From positions 1-42,961 of the forward strand of contig REEM01000104.1 in assembly GCA_007695055.1 (NCBI GenBank): a stretch of 42,961 nucleotides of DNA, written 5' to 3'. The position numbers were made by a program, and so were the translations under genes. Under the pieces are notes generated by a model that saw nothing but the letters and a program-made list of their open reading frames with translations, searched no databases and was not told the origin of the DNA. This DNA comes from Spirochaetaceae bacterium. Its GTDB lineage: Bacteria > Spirochaetota > Spirochaetia > DSM-27196 > SLAA01. How positions within the stretch are numbered: the stretch's first letter is position 1; each line of letters starts with the position of its first letter. Below, piece after piece: positions 16,406 to 26,800 of this stretch.

Positions 16406-18670
16406 TTAGCGTGTCTGCAGGAGTTCCGCAAGCTCCTTGATCTCAGGGAAAATCACCTGAATCGTCTCGGAGGCCGGTCGAGCATGATACAACTCCCCAT
16501 AATGCACCGCAGATACGAGTATCTTGCGAATGTAGTCGCGGGTTTCAAGAAACGGAACTGCTTCATGGAAGTAAAAATCCGAGGTAAAGGATCGGGTGTT
16601 CATCCAGGAGCGAACTCGACCCTGCCCCGCATTGTACGCAAGCAATGCGTGCATGATGGTTGGGAATCGGTCTATCAAGCCGCTGAGATAGTAAGCACCA
16701 ATAGTTAGGTTCGTAGATGGATCGTTAAGGTCCGGGTTCTGAAGCCGCAGCCTCGCGGCAACATCGGCAGCGGTAGCTGGCATCAACTGACTCAAGCCTA
16801 CCGCACCCGCATGACTCACAATAGCAGGGGCGAAATGGCTTTCCTCGCGTAGGAGCGCATAGAATACATCGATATCAAGCTCATAGAGCTCGACAACCTC
16901 GTTGACCTCATCCCGGAAAAGGTGTGGAAAGGCTCGCTGCTCTCCCCTCACATGTGGTGTATAGTTGGGCTGAAAGCGTAGACGAGTGGCGGCACGAATA
17001 CTCTCAAGATAGAGTCCTTGTTCTTTCAGGGCCTCTGAAACCTGTACCGAGGTCTCGTGCCGGATGCCTGCCGGATCCTGTAACAGTGCGTGGTAAGCCT
17101 CTTCAACCAGGCCAAAACGAAGGAAGCCGTGTGTGTAGTCGTCCCAGGCGCCTGCCGCCCCGCCACTGAGCACACTGCCTCCATTCTCGGACAGACGGGC
17201 CGCAGAACTCAAAAACTGGCCGGGGTGGAGAATTGCACCGGACAGAAGTCCGTAATACCCACGACTGAGAGAATGGGCCCGCTCTAGCAGCTCACGGGCC
17301 AATACAGTCCGGTCTCCGGTAGGTTGACCTACCGGTCGGAAGTTCTCGCGCAAGGACGCGACAGCTATCACAAAGGCGTACTGTGCCCGGACGCTCTCAG
17401 CGCCGACCCCATGCACGACCCCGTTTTCGAGGGTCATATAGATATTCCACACAGTGTCCCAGTCTGAATTGGCGACAAAACGAACAAGTGCACCCGAAAG
17501 AAGCTGTGAAAGGCGCTCCATGTTTCTCACTTCTGGGGCTTGTTCCTGTACCACACGAAGAGCCCGGCGGGGCGGGCCTTGTAAGGCAGTTGAAAGCAGC
17601 AGAAGCCGTAACGCCTCATCATCCGGTTCCAGAGCAAGAGCCTGGGCAAGACTATCAAGTGCAGCAGGAATGTTGCCGGAAGCGCGGAGCAGTCGCCCTC
17701 GCCAGGCGTACGCCACCGAGCGCTCTATACCCTCCAGTTCTTGTGCCAACTCGGCAAGATATGAAGCCCCGTTCGTAAGCCGCCCTGCCGCGGCGAGGGT
17801 TGCCCCTATATCGGAGACCGTTGCTGGTGTAAAGAACAGTGTATTCGCAGAGCCCGCGCCTCGGCCGCCCGTAACCAGTTGGTTCCGCATAGCCCCCAAC
17901 GCTTGAGTATATGATTGCCAGGCTTGCTCAGGCCGGCGTTCTGCCTGGTGAAACTTAGCAGCAAAGAACGAAAACTCCTCGGAACTAAAAGCCGCCAGCA
18001 GTTGAGGCCGGGCGACCAGATATAAGTAGACCCTACTATGAACCGGACCTGCTGGAAAATATAGGAAAAGACGCCGCACAAGCTCGGGCGCACGAGGGTT
18101 TTCGGCCCGGAGTGCGATAACGGCCTCCCACAGAGCGGTCTCGGAACTTACCCTGGAGTCGAGATCTTCAAGAAAGCCCGGAGTTCTATTCTTGACAGTG
18201 TCGATGTAGTCACGAAGCTCACGATCACGCTCCAGGCGGTACAAGGCTTCACCGTAGGCTATATAAAGATCCTGATCACGGGGATATGCGCCCTGAAACT
18301 CCTTGAGCAGTTCCCGAAGAGAGCTCCAGTCAGATTCCTGCCTGAGTAATCCGCTGAGTCTCCGAAGAGCCTGCAAGCGATACGGTTCATCTCCATGATT
18401 GGCCTCATGCCGGAGCGCTACCCGAGCGGCATTGTCAAGACCTTCACGAGCCAGCAAATAAGACAGGTAGTAGGCATCACCACTTGCTAAGGAAGCAAGA
18501 GCCGAGTGAAGGCTTTCGTCATCCAGCTCCAAATCACGAAGCTGCACCTCACCTTCCACAATCAGTTGAAGAAACTCCTCGCGACTATGGCCAAATACGT
18601 CTCCAGAGCTATTACACCCAAGAAAGGTAACAAAGCTGAGAAGTACCATGACGAAACGAAGAGAACTCAA
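16406..18670 (-). CDS. Soluble lytic murein transglycosylase-like (SLT) lipoprotein
   Basis: Lipobox-like 'VTFLGCNSS'. Long TPR-like helical region. C-terminal 'YALLREESHFAPAIVSHAGAVGLSQLMPATAADVA' and 'ALLAYNAGQGRV' are SLT/GEWL motifs. Confidence 0.93.
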   Translation of the reverse strand: MSSLRFVMVLLSFVTFLGCNSSGDVFGHSREEFLQLIVEGEVQLRDLELDDESLHSALASLASGDAYYLSYLLAREGLDNAARVALRHEANHGDEPYRLQALRRLSGLLRQESDWSSLRELLKEFQGAYPRDQDLYIAYGEALYRLERDRELRDYIDTVKNRTPGFLEDLDSRVSSETALWEAVIALRAENPRAPELVRRLFLYFPAGPVHSRVYLYLVARPQLLAAFSSEEFSFFAAKFHQAERRPEQAWQSYTQALGAMRNQLVTGGRGAGSANTLFFTPATVSDIGATLAAAGRLTNGASYLAELAQELEGIERSVAYAWRGRLLRASGNIPAALDSLAQALALEPDDEALRLLLLSTALQGPPRRALRVVQEQAPEVRNMERLSQLLSGALVRFVANSDWDTVWNIYMTLENGVVHGVGAESVRAQYAFVIAVASLRENFRPVGQPTGDRTVLARELLERAHSLSRGYYGLLSGAILHPGQFLSSAARLSENGGSVLSGGAAGAWDDYTHGFLRFGLVEEAYHALLQDPAGIRHETSVQVSEALKEQGLYLESIRAATRLRFQPNYTPHVRGEQRAFPHLFRDEVNEVVELYELDIDVFYALLREESHFAPAIVSHAGAVGLSQLMPATAADVAARLRLQNPDLNDPSTNLTIGAYYLSGLIDRFPTIMHALLAYNAGQGRVRSWMNTRSFTSDFYFHEAVPFLETRDYIRKILVSAVHYGELYHARPASETIQVIFPEIKELAELLQTR

Positions 18671-19518
18671 AACGTGCGGCCCATCCTGCGTACGAAAAGA
18701 AGAGGTAGGATCGCCTCCACCTCAAGAGGGGGAATAGCGGGCGCTTCAAGGGCGCGGAACACAAAATAGCTGAGAATTCCGAGCATAGCAAGTGCAAGAA
18801 TCACAAAGCCCACGAGCAGAGCAGGGCTAGGAACAGCCTCGGTCTGATCGTAACTCGAATCAAGGCCACCGAGCTCGGTATCTTCGTCTTCATAGGAGTT
18901 TCCGGAGACGGCATAGGCCGGTACACCCGGCGTTGAAAAGCCACGCTCGCTATCGTCGTCCTCGGAACTTAGATCCTCGTCAATGCCAATATCTATATCA
19001 AGATCTTCAAACTCGCCCAACTCAGTGTCTGGCACTCTGAAGTCGTCTTCGCCCGGAACTCCATTGGACTGCGCAAGATCAAGGTCGCCTAGATCATCGC
19101 CAAGTGTTTCATCAAACTGATCACCGAGTTCATCATCAAGCTCACCAATCTCAAAGTCGGGGATATCATAGACCTCGTTGTTCATCAAACTCTCAAGTCG
19201 TAGACTCAAGCTCTGATATGATCCGGACCGCAGCTCACGAGCAGATGCCGAAAGGTTCCCATCCTCATCCAGCTCAAGCTGCAGCTGAATGTCAGGCTCA
19301 CCCTTCATCTGAGGTTCTATATCCTCAAGCAGCAAGCTTCCAACGTATTCAGGATTCTCAAAGGAGTCTCCCTGGCCACGATACAAGTCAATCTGAGCAC
19401 TTGTCTGACTCTCATGTACGGTGGTAAGCACCACACGCCTTTTCAGGCTCCCCTGTCCGCGAAGAACCGGGAAAAACTTACGGTCTGCCGTCTTGATTCC
19501 AATTGTCGCGGTGTCCAC
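18667..19518 (-). CDS. Tail-anchored protein: Hsp70 beta substrate-binding-like domain, acidic linker, C-terminal TM helix
   Basis: 'ATIGIKTADRKFFPVLRGQGSLKRRVVLTTVHESQTSAQIDLYRGQGDSFENPEYVGSLLLEDIEPQMKGEPDIQLQLELDEDGNLSASARELRSG' follows the DnaK SBD pattern (LGIET...[21 protein letters not shown]...LGQFNLDGI...[23 protein letters not shown]). TM 'ALLVGFVILALAMLGILSYFVF'. GTG start at 19518 follows AGGAGG; the track uses TTG at 19569. Confidence 0.75.
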   Translation of the reverse strand: MDTATIGIKTADRKFFPVLRGQGSLKRRVVLTTVHESQTSAQIDLYRGQGDSFENPEYVGSLLLEDIEPQMKGEPDIQLQLELDEDGNLSASARELRSGSYQSLSLRLESLMNNEVYDIPDFEIGELDDELGDQFDETLGDDLGDLDLAQSNGVPGEDDFRVPDTELGEFEDLDIDIGIDEDLSSEDDDSERGFSTPGVPAYAVSGNSYEDEDTELGGLDSSYDQTEAVPSPALLVGFVILALAMLGILSYFVFRALEAPAIPPLEVEAILPLLFVRRMGRTF

Positions 19519-19634
19519 TGCGCCTCCTGCACCCTTAAAAAGCCTATGTCTTAACTGTGGCTTTGTCAATCAAATCAAACACCATAGGGAAAGCCGGACT
19601 GAATCAGTTGACAGGCTCCCTACCGGCACTAATA

Positions 19635-21002
19635 ATGACGGTCATGGGTCTTGACTTCCTCTCTATAGCCGTTTTGCTTATTATCGGCATTATTATTCTC
19701 GTTGCTGTAACACTCATGGTCTACGGGGTTCGCAAACGAGCCTCACGCAAAGACCGAAACGCCCGGAAGGATCGTGACACACGCCTCCGTGAGGCTAACA
19801 AGACCCTATCACAAGATCCCCGCAATGCCGAGGCACTTCAAACTCTCGCCGAGGTCTACTTTGAGGATGGCGCTTGGGAAAAGGCACTGAAGACCTACGG
19901 AGCCCTCATCAGTCTTTGTGCTACTAACCCAGATATCTCGGAGTTTGAGGTTAGCCTTCGTTACGGGCTGGCGGCGGTTCAACTCAAGCAATATGAAGAA
20001 GCCTATAAGTCACTGGTGGTCGCCAACAGTCTCAAGCCGGACGTCTTCGAGGTTATCTCCAATCTTGGTCTGCTTGAATACCGACGCAAGAACTATGAGA
20101 AGGCGTCGGCAGTTCTCAGAAAGGCTTTGGACCAACGCCCCGAACATACGCAGACCATGCGAACACTCGGGCTTACTCTAACCAAAATTCACAAACCAAA
20201 AGACGCAGTCGCTTTACTCCGCAAGGTACTTGATCTGGAACCTGACGACAAGGAAGCTCTGTTCGCATTAGCCGGTGCCTATTATGAACTTAATGCTGGC
20301 GACCAAGCTGTGCGGATCTACACCCATCTTCGTCCAGATCCCGTTTTTGGCCCCCACTCTGCACTCATTGCAGGCACTATTCATCTTAAATCCAACCAGT
20401 TTGAGAAGGCGGAGATGGACTTTGAGCTTGGCCTGCGGCACGAGAAAATTCGGCCGGATGTACTCATTGAGCTGCGATATCGCCTCGCTTCCTCCTACGT
20501 CAAACAACAGAAGGTCCAACAAGCACTGCCTATTTTGCAGCAGGTCTATGAAATGAATCCTGAGTATAAAGACGTGCGTACCCAAATGAGCCGATACCAA
20601 GCGTTGTCTCGTGACCGGAATCTTCAGATCTTCCTTATGGCGCCTTCCTCGGAGTTCGTAGGCCTGTGTCGGAAGATCGTTCTCAATTTTTTCCCACAAA
20701 GCAAAGTAAAAATAACGGATATTTCGGTCCAACAGAATGAGTACGCAGATGTGCTAGCAGAAATTGAGACAGCGAAGTGGGAGGATCTTATACTATTCCG
20801 CTTCATAAGAACGAGCGGTCAGGTAGGCGAGCTCATGCTACGGGATCTACACTCACGCATCAAGGATCTCAAAGCGGGGCGTGGTTTCTGCTTGGCTGCT
20901 GGCGAGTACTCCCCAGGTGCAAAGCAGTTCGTCGAGGCACGACTCATAGACCTTATTGACAAGGAAGAGCTTCCCAAGGCACTAAAAAAGGCCGACAGTT
21001 AA
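19635..21002 (+). CDS. TM-anchored TPR protein with C-terminal restriction-endonuclease-like (Mrr-like) domain
   Basis: N-terminal TM 'FLSIAVLLIIGIIILVAVTLMVYGV', multiple TPR units, and C-terminal 'YADVLAEIETAKWEDLILFRFIRTSGQVGELMLRDLHSRIKDLKAGRGFCLAAGEYSPGAKQFVEARLIDLIDKEEL' resembling the Mrr-cat fold. Start chosen at internal ATG 19635; the track ORF begins at 19557. Confidence 0.75.
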   Translation: MTVMGLDFLSIAVLLIIGIIILVAVTLMVYGVRKRASRKDRNARKDRDTRLREANKTLSQDPRNAEALQTLAEVYFEDGAWEKALKTYGALISLCATNPDISEFEVSLRYGLAAVQLKQYEEAYKSLVVANSLKPDVFEVISNLGLLEYRRKNYEKASAVLRKALDQRPEHTQTMRTLGLTLTKIHKPKDAVALLRKVLDLEPDDKEALFALAGAYYELNAGDQAVRIYTHLRPDPVFGPHSALIAGTIHLKSNQFEKAEMDFELGLRHEKIRPDVLIELRYRLASSYVKQQKVQQALPILQQVYEMNPEYKDVRTQMSRYQALSRDRNLQIFLMAPSSEFVGLCRKIVLNFFPQSKVKITDISVQQNEYADVLAEIETAKWEDLILFRFIRTSGQVGELMLRDLHSRIKDLKAGRGFCLAAGEYSPGAKQFVEARLIDLIDKEELPKALKKADS

Positions 21003-21017
21003 GACCGGCATCAACGC

Positions 21018-21035
21018 GGGCATTCATGCATGCCC
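21018..21035. terminator. Possible bidirectional stem-loop between convergent TPR gene and rsmG
   Basis: GGGCAT-tcatgc-ATGCCC; no clear U-tract. Confidence 0.4.
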
Positions 21036-21041
21036 CGAACC

Positions 21042-21734
21042 TCATGACTCGGACGGGAACCGGGCCAGCAGAAGGTTGCGTTCATGCTTGAGAAAGGGCA
21101 CCTCAAGCGGAATGGTTTCGGTAACTGCACCTGCAGCTTGTAGTAGCCGGGCGTCCTCGGCTACGTTCTCATCCCGTCCCTTGTAAGCTGCCACTACACC
21201 ACCCGGTGACAAAATGCGGCGGATACCCACAATCAAGTCCTCGCTGAAGGGTCGGAAGGCCCGAAAGCTTATGAGGTCGTATCCTGCCTGTGCGGCCTGT
21301 GTTGGAGTGTGACGAGTGAAGTCGCTTTCATAAATGCTCACGTTCTTGAGCCGCAGCAGGGCAACCACGTTCTTCAGAAAGCCTACCCGGCGGCCTGAGC
21401 GCTCTACCAGCGCAAACTCACTGCTATCCATATATATGGCCAATGGAATTCCAGGGAGACCGGCTCCACTCCCAAGATCCGCCACAGTCCCAGGTGAATT
21501 ACTCTTTATAATGCTCAGTGGAGTAAGGCAGTCAAGCACATGGCGGACTACAAGCTCATCGCCCTCCGCCTCTACAAGCCCAAGCTTCCGGTTCCATAGT
21601 CGCAACTCGGATAGATACCGCAGTAGAGAGGTACGCCGATCTGGAGACTCCTGCGACATTCCCAACATTTCAAGTCCAGTATCAAGAACTTCTATCATTC
21701 CAGGGGTGACATGCTGACGCGATGCAGGAGCCAA
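21042..21734 (-). CDS. rsmG: 16S rRNA (guanine(527)-N7)-methyltransferase RsmG
   Basis: 'LRLWNRKLGLVEAEGDELVVRHVLDCLTPL', 'VADLGSGAGLPGIPLAI', 'SFRAFRPF'; directly downstream of mnmG. Apparent TTG start. Confidence 0.93.
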   Translation of the reverse strand: MAPASRQHVTPGMIEVLDTGLEMLGMSQESPDRRTSLLRYLSELRLWNRKLGLVEAEGDELVVRHVLDCLTPLSIIKSNSPGTVADLGSGAGLPGIPLAIYMDSSEFALVERSGRRVGFLKNVVALLRLKNVSIYESDFTRHTPTQAAQAGYDLISFRAFRPFSEDLIVGIRRILSPGGVVAAYKGRDENVAEDARLLQAAGAVTETIPLEVPFLKHERNLLLARFPSES

Positions 21735-23588
21735 TTAAGCCCCCTTGCGCTCGCTGCGGCCAAGCAGCATCATGAGAATAGATAGGTCGGTAGCACGGAT
21801 GCCAGATATACGAGACGCCTGCCCAATTGAGAGAGGCCGAATATGCCTGAACTTCTCTCGAGACTCGTTGGAAATGCCTGGGGCCGTGGCCCAATCAAAG
21901 TCCGGAGGGATTTTGACCGACTCCATTTTTGCCAAACGTAGGATCTGTTGTTCTTCACGAGCAATGTATCCCTCGTATTTGACATCAAGTTCAAGTTGCC
22001 GCCGCCACTCACTACCAAGCTCCACAAAGAGCTCCGGCGCATACTCAGCAAGTCTCGCAACGTCAATCTCGGGTTTCTTCAGTAAATGGTAGAAACTACG
22101 CCCTACCGCGCCGGGTACCAGAGCTGCTGGCTCATGCTCCGAAACGAATCGTTTTCGCAGCAGTTCCTTGCTCTCCTCTATTCGGCTGCGTTTGGCAAGA
22201 AATGCTTGGTGCCGAGCCTCTTCATGTAGCCCCAGTCGGTACCCGTGTTCAAAGAGACGCATATCGCTTGAGTCGTGCCGCAATCGTAAACGATGCTCAG
22301 CACGCGAAGTAAACATCCGATAGGGCTCCTCGGTACCCAAAGTCACTAAATCATCAATCAGAACACCAATATAAGCTTCCGCGCGTGTCAGAATGAGTGG
22401 TGGCTCGTTATCCAGGCGCCGTGAGGCATTGATGCCAGCCAGAAGCCCCTGCCCGGCGGCCTCCTCATAGCCTGATGTGCCGTTTGTCTGTCCGGCAATG
22501 AAAAGCCCTTCAACCTGTTTGGTCTCAAGGCTAGGGAAGAGCCCGGTCGGGTCGATATAGTCATACTCTACCGCATAGCCCGGTCTCACAATCTGCACCT
22601 TCTCCAAGCCCGGTATGGTTCTTAGAAAAGCCAGCTGCACATCCTCGGGCAGCGAGGAGGATAGTCCGTTCAGGTACATTTCCTCGGTCTCAAGGCTCTC
22701 TGGCTCAACAAACACCTGGTGTCTGTCGCGGTCTGGGAAACGCTGAACTTTGTCCTCAATAGAAGGACAATATCTTGGGCCGCGCCCAACAATTCTTCCA
22801 GAAAAGAGGGGCGACCTGTGCATTGCACCACGGATAGCGGTATGGGTGTTGTGGTCGGTATAGGTAACATAACAGGGAACTGAAGGTCGGTCGATATGAT
22901 CGTAGAAGAATGAGAAAGGCAGCATCTCGCTATCGCCGTCTTGTAACTCCATACGTGTTAGATCAAGTGAAGATCGTGCAACCCGGGCAGGAGTACCTGT
23001 CTTCATGCGTCCAATGCGCAGCCCTGCCTGGCTCAGACTCTTCTCTATTCCGCGTGCTGGTGGCTCACCCAATCTACCCCCAGCTCCATGGTAGTCACCA
23101 ACAAAAATGGTACCGTTAAGAAATGTTCCAGTTGTAAGTACAACCACACTACAGCCAATATCCCGCCCGCGCTCGGTTCGGACTCCGCGAATAGCTGTTC
23201 CAGCCGAGTTGAACAGTAACTCGGATACTGTATCTTGGTAGAGTTCCAGGCCGGAGCAGCTTTCAAGTGTCTGTTTTGCAACCCTTTGATAAAGATGTTT
23301 GTCGGCTTGAGCACGCGGGGCCTGAACAGCCGGGCCTCGGCTCCTATTCAGTATTCGGTACTGTATCATTGAGGCATCAATAAGGCGTGCCATTTCCCCA
23401 CCTAGGGCATCGATCTCCCGGACAATATTTCCTTTTGCCAGACCGCCCACCGCAGGGTTGCATGACAGCTTACCGACAGTGTCGAGATTTTGAGTAATGA
23501 GAAGGGTAGAACGCCCAAGGCGACTCAAAGCCAAGGCCGCCTCTATACCGGCATGACCGGCGCCAATAACAACTGCATCGTAGTCCAC
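21735..23588 (-). CDS. mnmG: tRNA uridine-5-carboxymethylaminomethyl modification enzyme MnmG (GidA)
   Basis: '[20 protein letters not shown]', '[26 protein letters not shown]', '[28 protein letters not shown]', '[20 protein letters not shown]'. Confidence 0.97.
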   Translation of the reverse strand: MDYDAVVIGAGHAGIEAALALSRLGRSTLLITQNLDTVGKLSCNPAVGGLAKGNIVREIDALGGEMARLIDASMIQYRILNRSRGPAVQAPRAQADKHLYQRVAKQTLESCSGLELYQDTVSELLFNSAGTAIRGVRTERGRDIGCSVVVLTTGTFLNGTIFVGDYHGAGGRLGEPPARGIEKSLSQAGLRIGRMKTGTPARVARSSLDLTRMELQDGDSEMLPFSFFYDHIDRPSVPCYVTYTDHNTHTAIRGAMHRSPLFSGRIVGRGPRYCPSIEDKVQRFPDRDRHQVFVEPESLETEEMYLNGLSSSLPEDVQLAFLRTIPGLEKVQIVRPGYAVEYDYIDPTGLFPSLETKQVEGLFIAGQTNGTSGYEEAAGQGLLAGINASRRLDNEPPLILTRAEAYIGVLIDDLVTLGTEEPYRMFTSRAEHRLRLRHDSSDMRLFEHGYRLGLHEEARHQAFLAKRSRIEESKELLRKRFVSEHEPAALVPGAVGRSFYHLLKKPEIDVARLAEYAPELFVELGSEWRRQLELDVKYEGYIAREEQQILRLAKMESVKIPPDFDWATAPGISNESREKFRHIRPLSIGQASRISGIRATDLSILMMLLGRSERKGA

Positions 23589-23674
23589 GGTGAAAGTGTA
23601 GCATAATGCTTAACCTACCCACAATCCGGCCAGGATTATGTTCGGCAAAAATGCCAGGCTGTTGTTCGAGTATA

Positions 23675-23692
23675 TTGTGAATGCATTCACAA
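23675..23692. promoter_or_regulatory. Rex operator: TTGTGAATGCATTCACAA
   Basis: Perfect 18-bp palindrome matching the Rex consensus TTGTGAA-N4-TTCACAA in the mnmG/nifJ divergent intergenic region; a rex gene is in the same window. Confidence 0.85.
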
Positions 23693-23892
23693 CAGAAACT
23701 AAAACAGCGTCTCTTTATTTGACAGCAATCACTAATGATGTCCCACTTAACACATTAACGCTTGCAAAATCCGAGAACCGGGTCTATAGTTACAGCTATT
23801 AACAAACCAACTTCTTCGTTCTTCATCCCGCACGCTGCGAACCAAGGATCGAAGATGGAATCCACACCATTTTTATAGGAGAAACGACCGTT

Positions 23893-26800
23893 ATGGCTAA
23901 GAGGAATATGGTCATGATTGACGGCAACGCTGCGGCGGCGCACGTTGCTCACGCAACAAATGAGGTAATCGCAATTTACCCGATTACCCCGTCTTCACCG
24001 ATGGGCGAATTATCGGATCAGTTTTCGGCAGAAGGTCGAACGAATATTTGGGGCGCAATTCCTGATGTCGTAGAGCTTCAATCGGAAGCTGGAGCGGCCG
24101 GTGCTGTGCACGGCGCGCTTACAACCGGAGCACTCACCTGTACCTTCACCGCCAGCCAGGGCTTGCTGCTGAAGATACCGAACATGTACAAAATTGCTGG
24201 TGAGCTCACCGCGACGGTGTTCCATGTATCGGCCCGCGCTGTTAGTGGCCAGGCCTTGAACATCTTTGGTGATCACTCCGACGTTATGGCGGCCCGCGCA
24301 ACCGGTTTTGCCATGCTCGCTTCTAACTCCGTTCAGGAAGTTATGGACCTCGCGCTGATTGCGCACTCCGCAACTCTCAAAAGCCGTGTTCCTTTTCTTC
24401 ACTTCTTTGACGGTTTCCGCACCTCGCACGAAGTGCAGAAGGTAGAGGAGCTGAGCTACGACGACATGCGCCAAATGATTGACAATGACGCAGTTCGTGC
24501 TCATCGTGGCCGTGCTCTTGACCCTGAGCATCCAACAATTCGTGGTACGAGCCAGAATCCTGACGTATTCTTCGCCGCCCGCGAAACTCCAAACAAGTTC
24601 TATGATGCAACTCCAGGGATCGTTCAGAAAGAAATGGACAAGTTTGCCAAGCTTACTGGCCGGCAATATCGTCTCTTTGACTACTCAGGAGCTCCAGACG
24701 CCGACCGCATAGCAATTCTCATGTGCTCGGGCGCCGAGGCAATGGACGAAGCAGTTGCTGCTCTTAACAGTAGCAAAAATGAAAAAGTTGGTGTTCTTAA
24801 GGTGCGCCTTTTCCGCCCATGGAGTACCAAGGACTTTATTGAAGCCATTCCTGCAAGCGTCAAATCTATTGCTGTTCTTGATCGAACCAAAGAGCCTGGC
24901 TCACTTGGCGAACCGCTTTACGAAGACGTGTGCACCGCATTTTCCGAAGCCATGGCAGAGGGTACCTCCAAGTTCAGCAAGATCCCGACTATTGTCGGCG
25001 GTCGCTATGGACTCGGTTCAAACGAGTTCACTCCTGCAATGTGTAAGGCAGTCTTTGACAACCTCAAACAAGCTAAACCCAAGAATCACTTCACCATTGG
25101 TATTAATGACGACGTAACCAAAAGCAGTCTGCCATGGGACGATAGCTTTTCTACGGAAGGCGAGAAAGTCCACCGCGCACTGTTCTACGGCCTTGGATCG
25201 GACGGTACCGTTGGTGCGAACAAGAACTCAATCAAGATCATTGGTGGAGCCACCGACAACCTTGTGCAAGCTTACTTCGTGTACGACTCAAAGAAGGCCG
25301 GTACGACTACCGTATCCCATCTCCGATTCGGGCCAGAACCAATTAAGAGCACCTACCTCATCACCAAAGCAAACTTCCTTGCATGTCATAAGTTTTCCTT
25401 CATGGAAAAACTGCAAATGCTAGACAAACTTGAACCCGGTGGTACATTTCTCCTTGCATCTGCCTACCCGGCAAACGAAGTGTGGAACTACCTCCCTGTT
25501 GAAGTACAAAAAGAGATCATCGCTAAGAAGGTCAAGTTCTACGTGATTGACGCCGTGCGCATTGCCGAGGATCTCGGTATGGGCAGCCGCATCAACGTCA
25601 TTATGCAGACCGCCTTCTTCAAGATTTCCGGTATTCTACCTGAAGCTGAGGCCGTGGATCTGATCCGAACCGCCATTAAGAAGACCTACGCGAACAAGGG
25701 TCAAGACGTGGTCGACAAGAACCTCAGCACCGTTGACGCTGCGTTGAATGCAATTGAAGTAGTGGATTATCCAAAGGAAACATCAGGCAATCGACATATG
25801 CTGCCAGCAGTTCCATCCACCGCTCCAGACTTTGTTAAAACGGTTACCGGTGAGATCATTGCAGGGCGTGGCCATCTGCTTCCTGTTTCCCTGCTTCCCA
25901 ATGACGGAACCTATCCAACTGGTACCACGAAGTGGGAAAAACGGAATATCGCCGAAGCAATACCTGTATGGGTTCCTGAAGTATGTATACAGTGTGGTGA
26001 CTGCTCTGCCGTATGTCCGCACGCAACTATCCGAATGAAAGCGTACGACGAGAAGGTGCTCGGAAAAGCACCAAAGACCTTCAAAAGCTGTGATGCCAAG
26101 GGTAAAGAGTTCGAGGGCATGAAGTACACCATTCAGATAGCCCCCGAGGACTGCACCGGCTGTTCACTGTGTGTGGAAGCTTGCCCGGCATATGAAAAGG
26201 TTAACGGTGAGAAAACCGGTCGTAAGGCCATCAACATGGAACCTCAGGCGCCGCTCCGTGAAAACGAAGCTGAGAACTGGGAGTTCTTCTTGAATGATGT
26301 CCCCAATCCAGATCGCAACACCCTGAACCTGAATACAACCAAAGGCACGCAGATGCTTGAGCCACTATTTGAGTTCTCAGGTGCATGCGCGGGTTGTGGT
26401 GAAACACCATACGTGAAGCTCATGTCTCAACTCTTTGGTGACCGCGCGGTTATCGCTAATGCCACTGGTTGTTCATCAATCTACGGCGGTAACCTTCCAA
26501 CCACTCCTTATTCACAGCGTGCAGACGGCCGCGGCCCAGCTTGGTCAAACAGCCTCTTTGAGGATGCCGCCGAGTTTGGATTTGGTATGCGCCTTACAGC
26601 TGACCATCAGCACAAGTTTGCACTCCAGTTGGTCGCAGAGCTTAAAGAGCAAGGTGGCGACGGCGCACAGGTCAAGTTGCTGCAGGCTATTCTTGACAAC
26701 CAGCAGACCAACCAAGACGAAATCGAGGCGCAGCGCAAGAATGTTGCGGAGCTCAAGAAGGCACTTGCCGCAGCAAAGTCGGAAACCGCAAAGAACGTAG

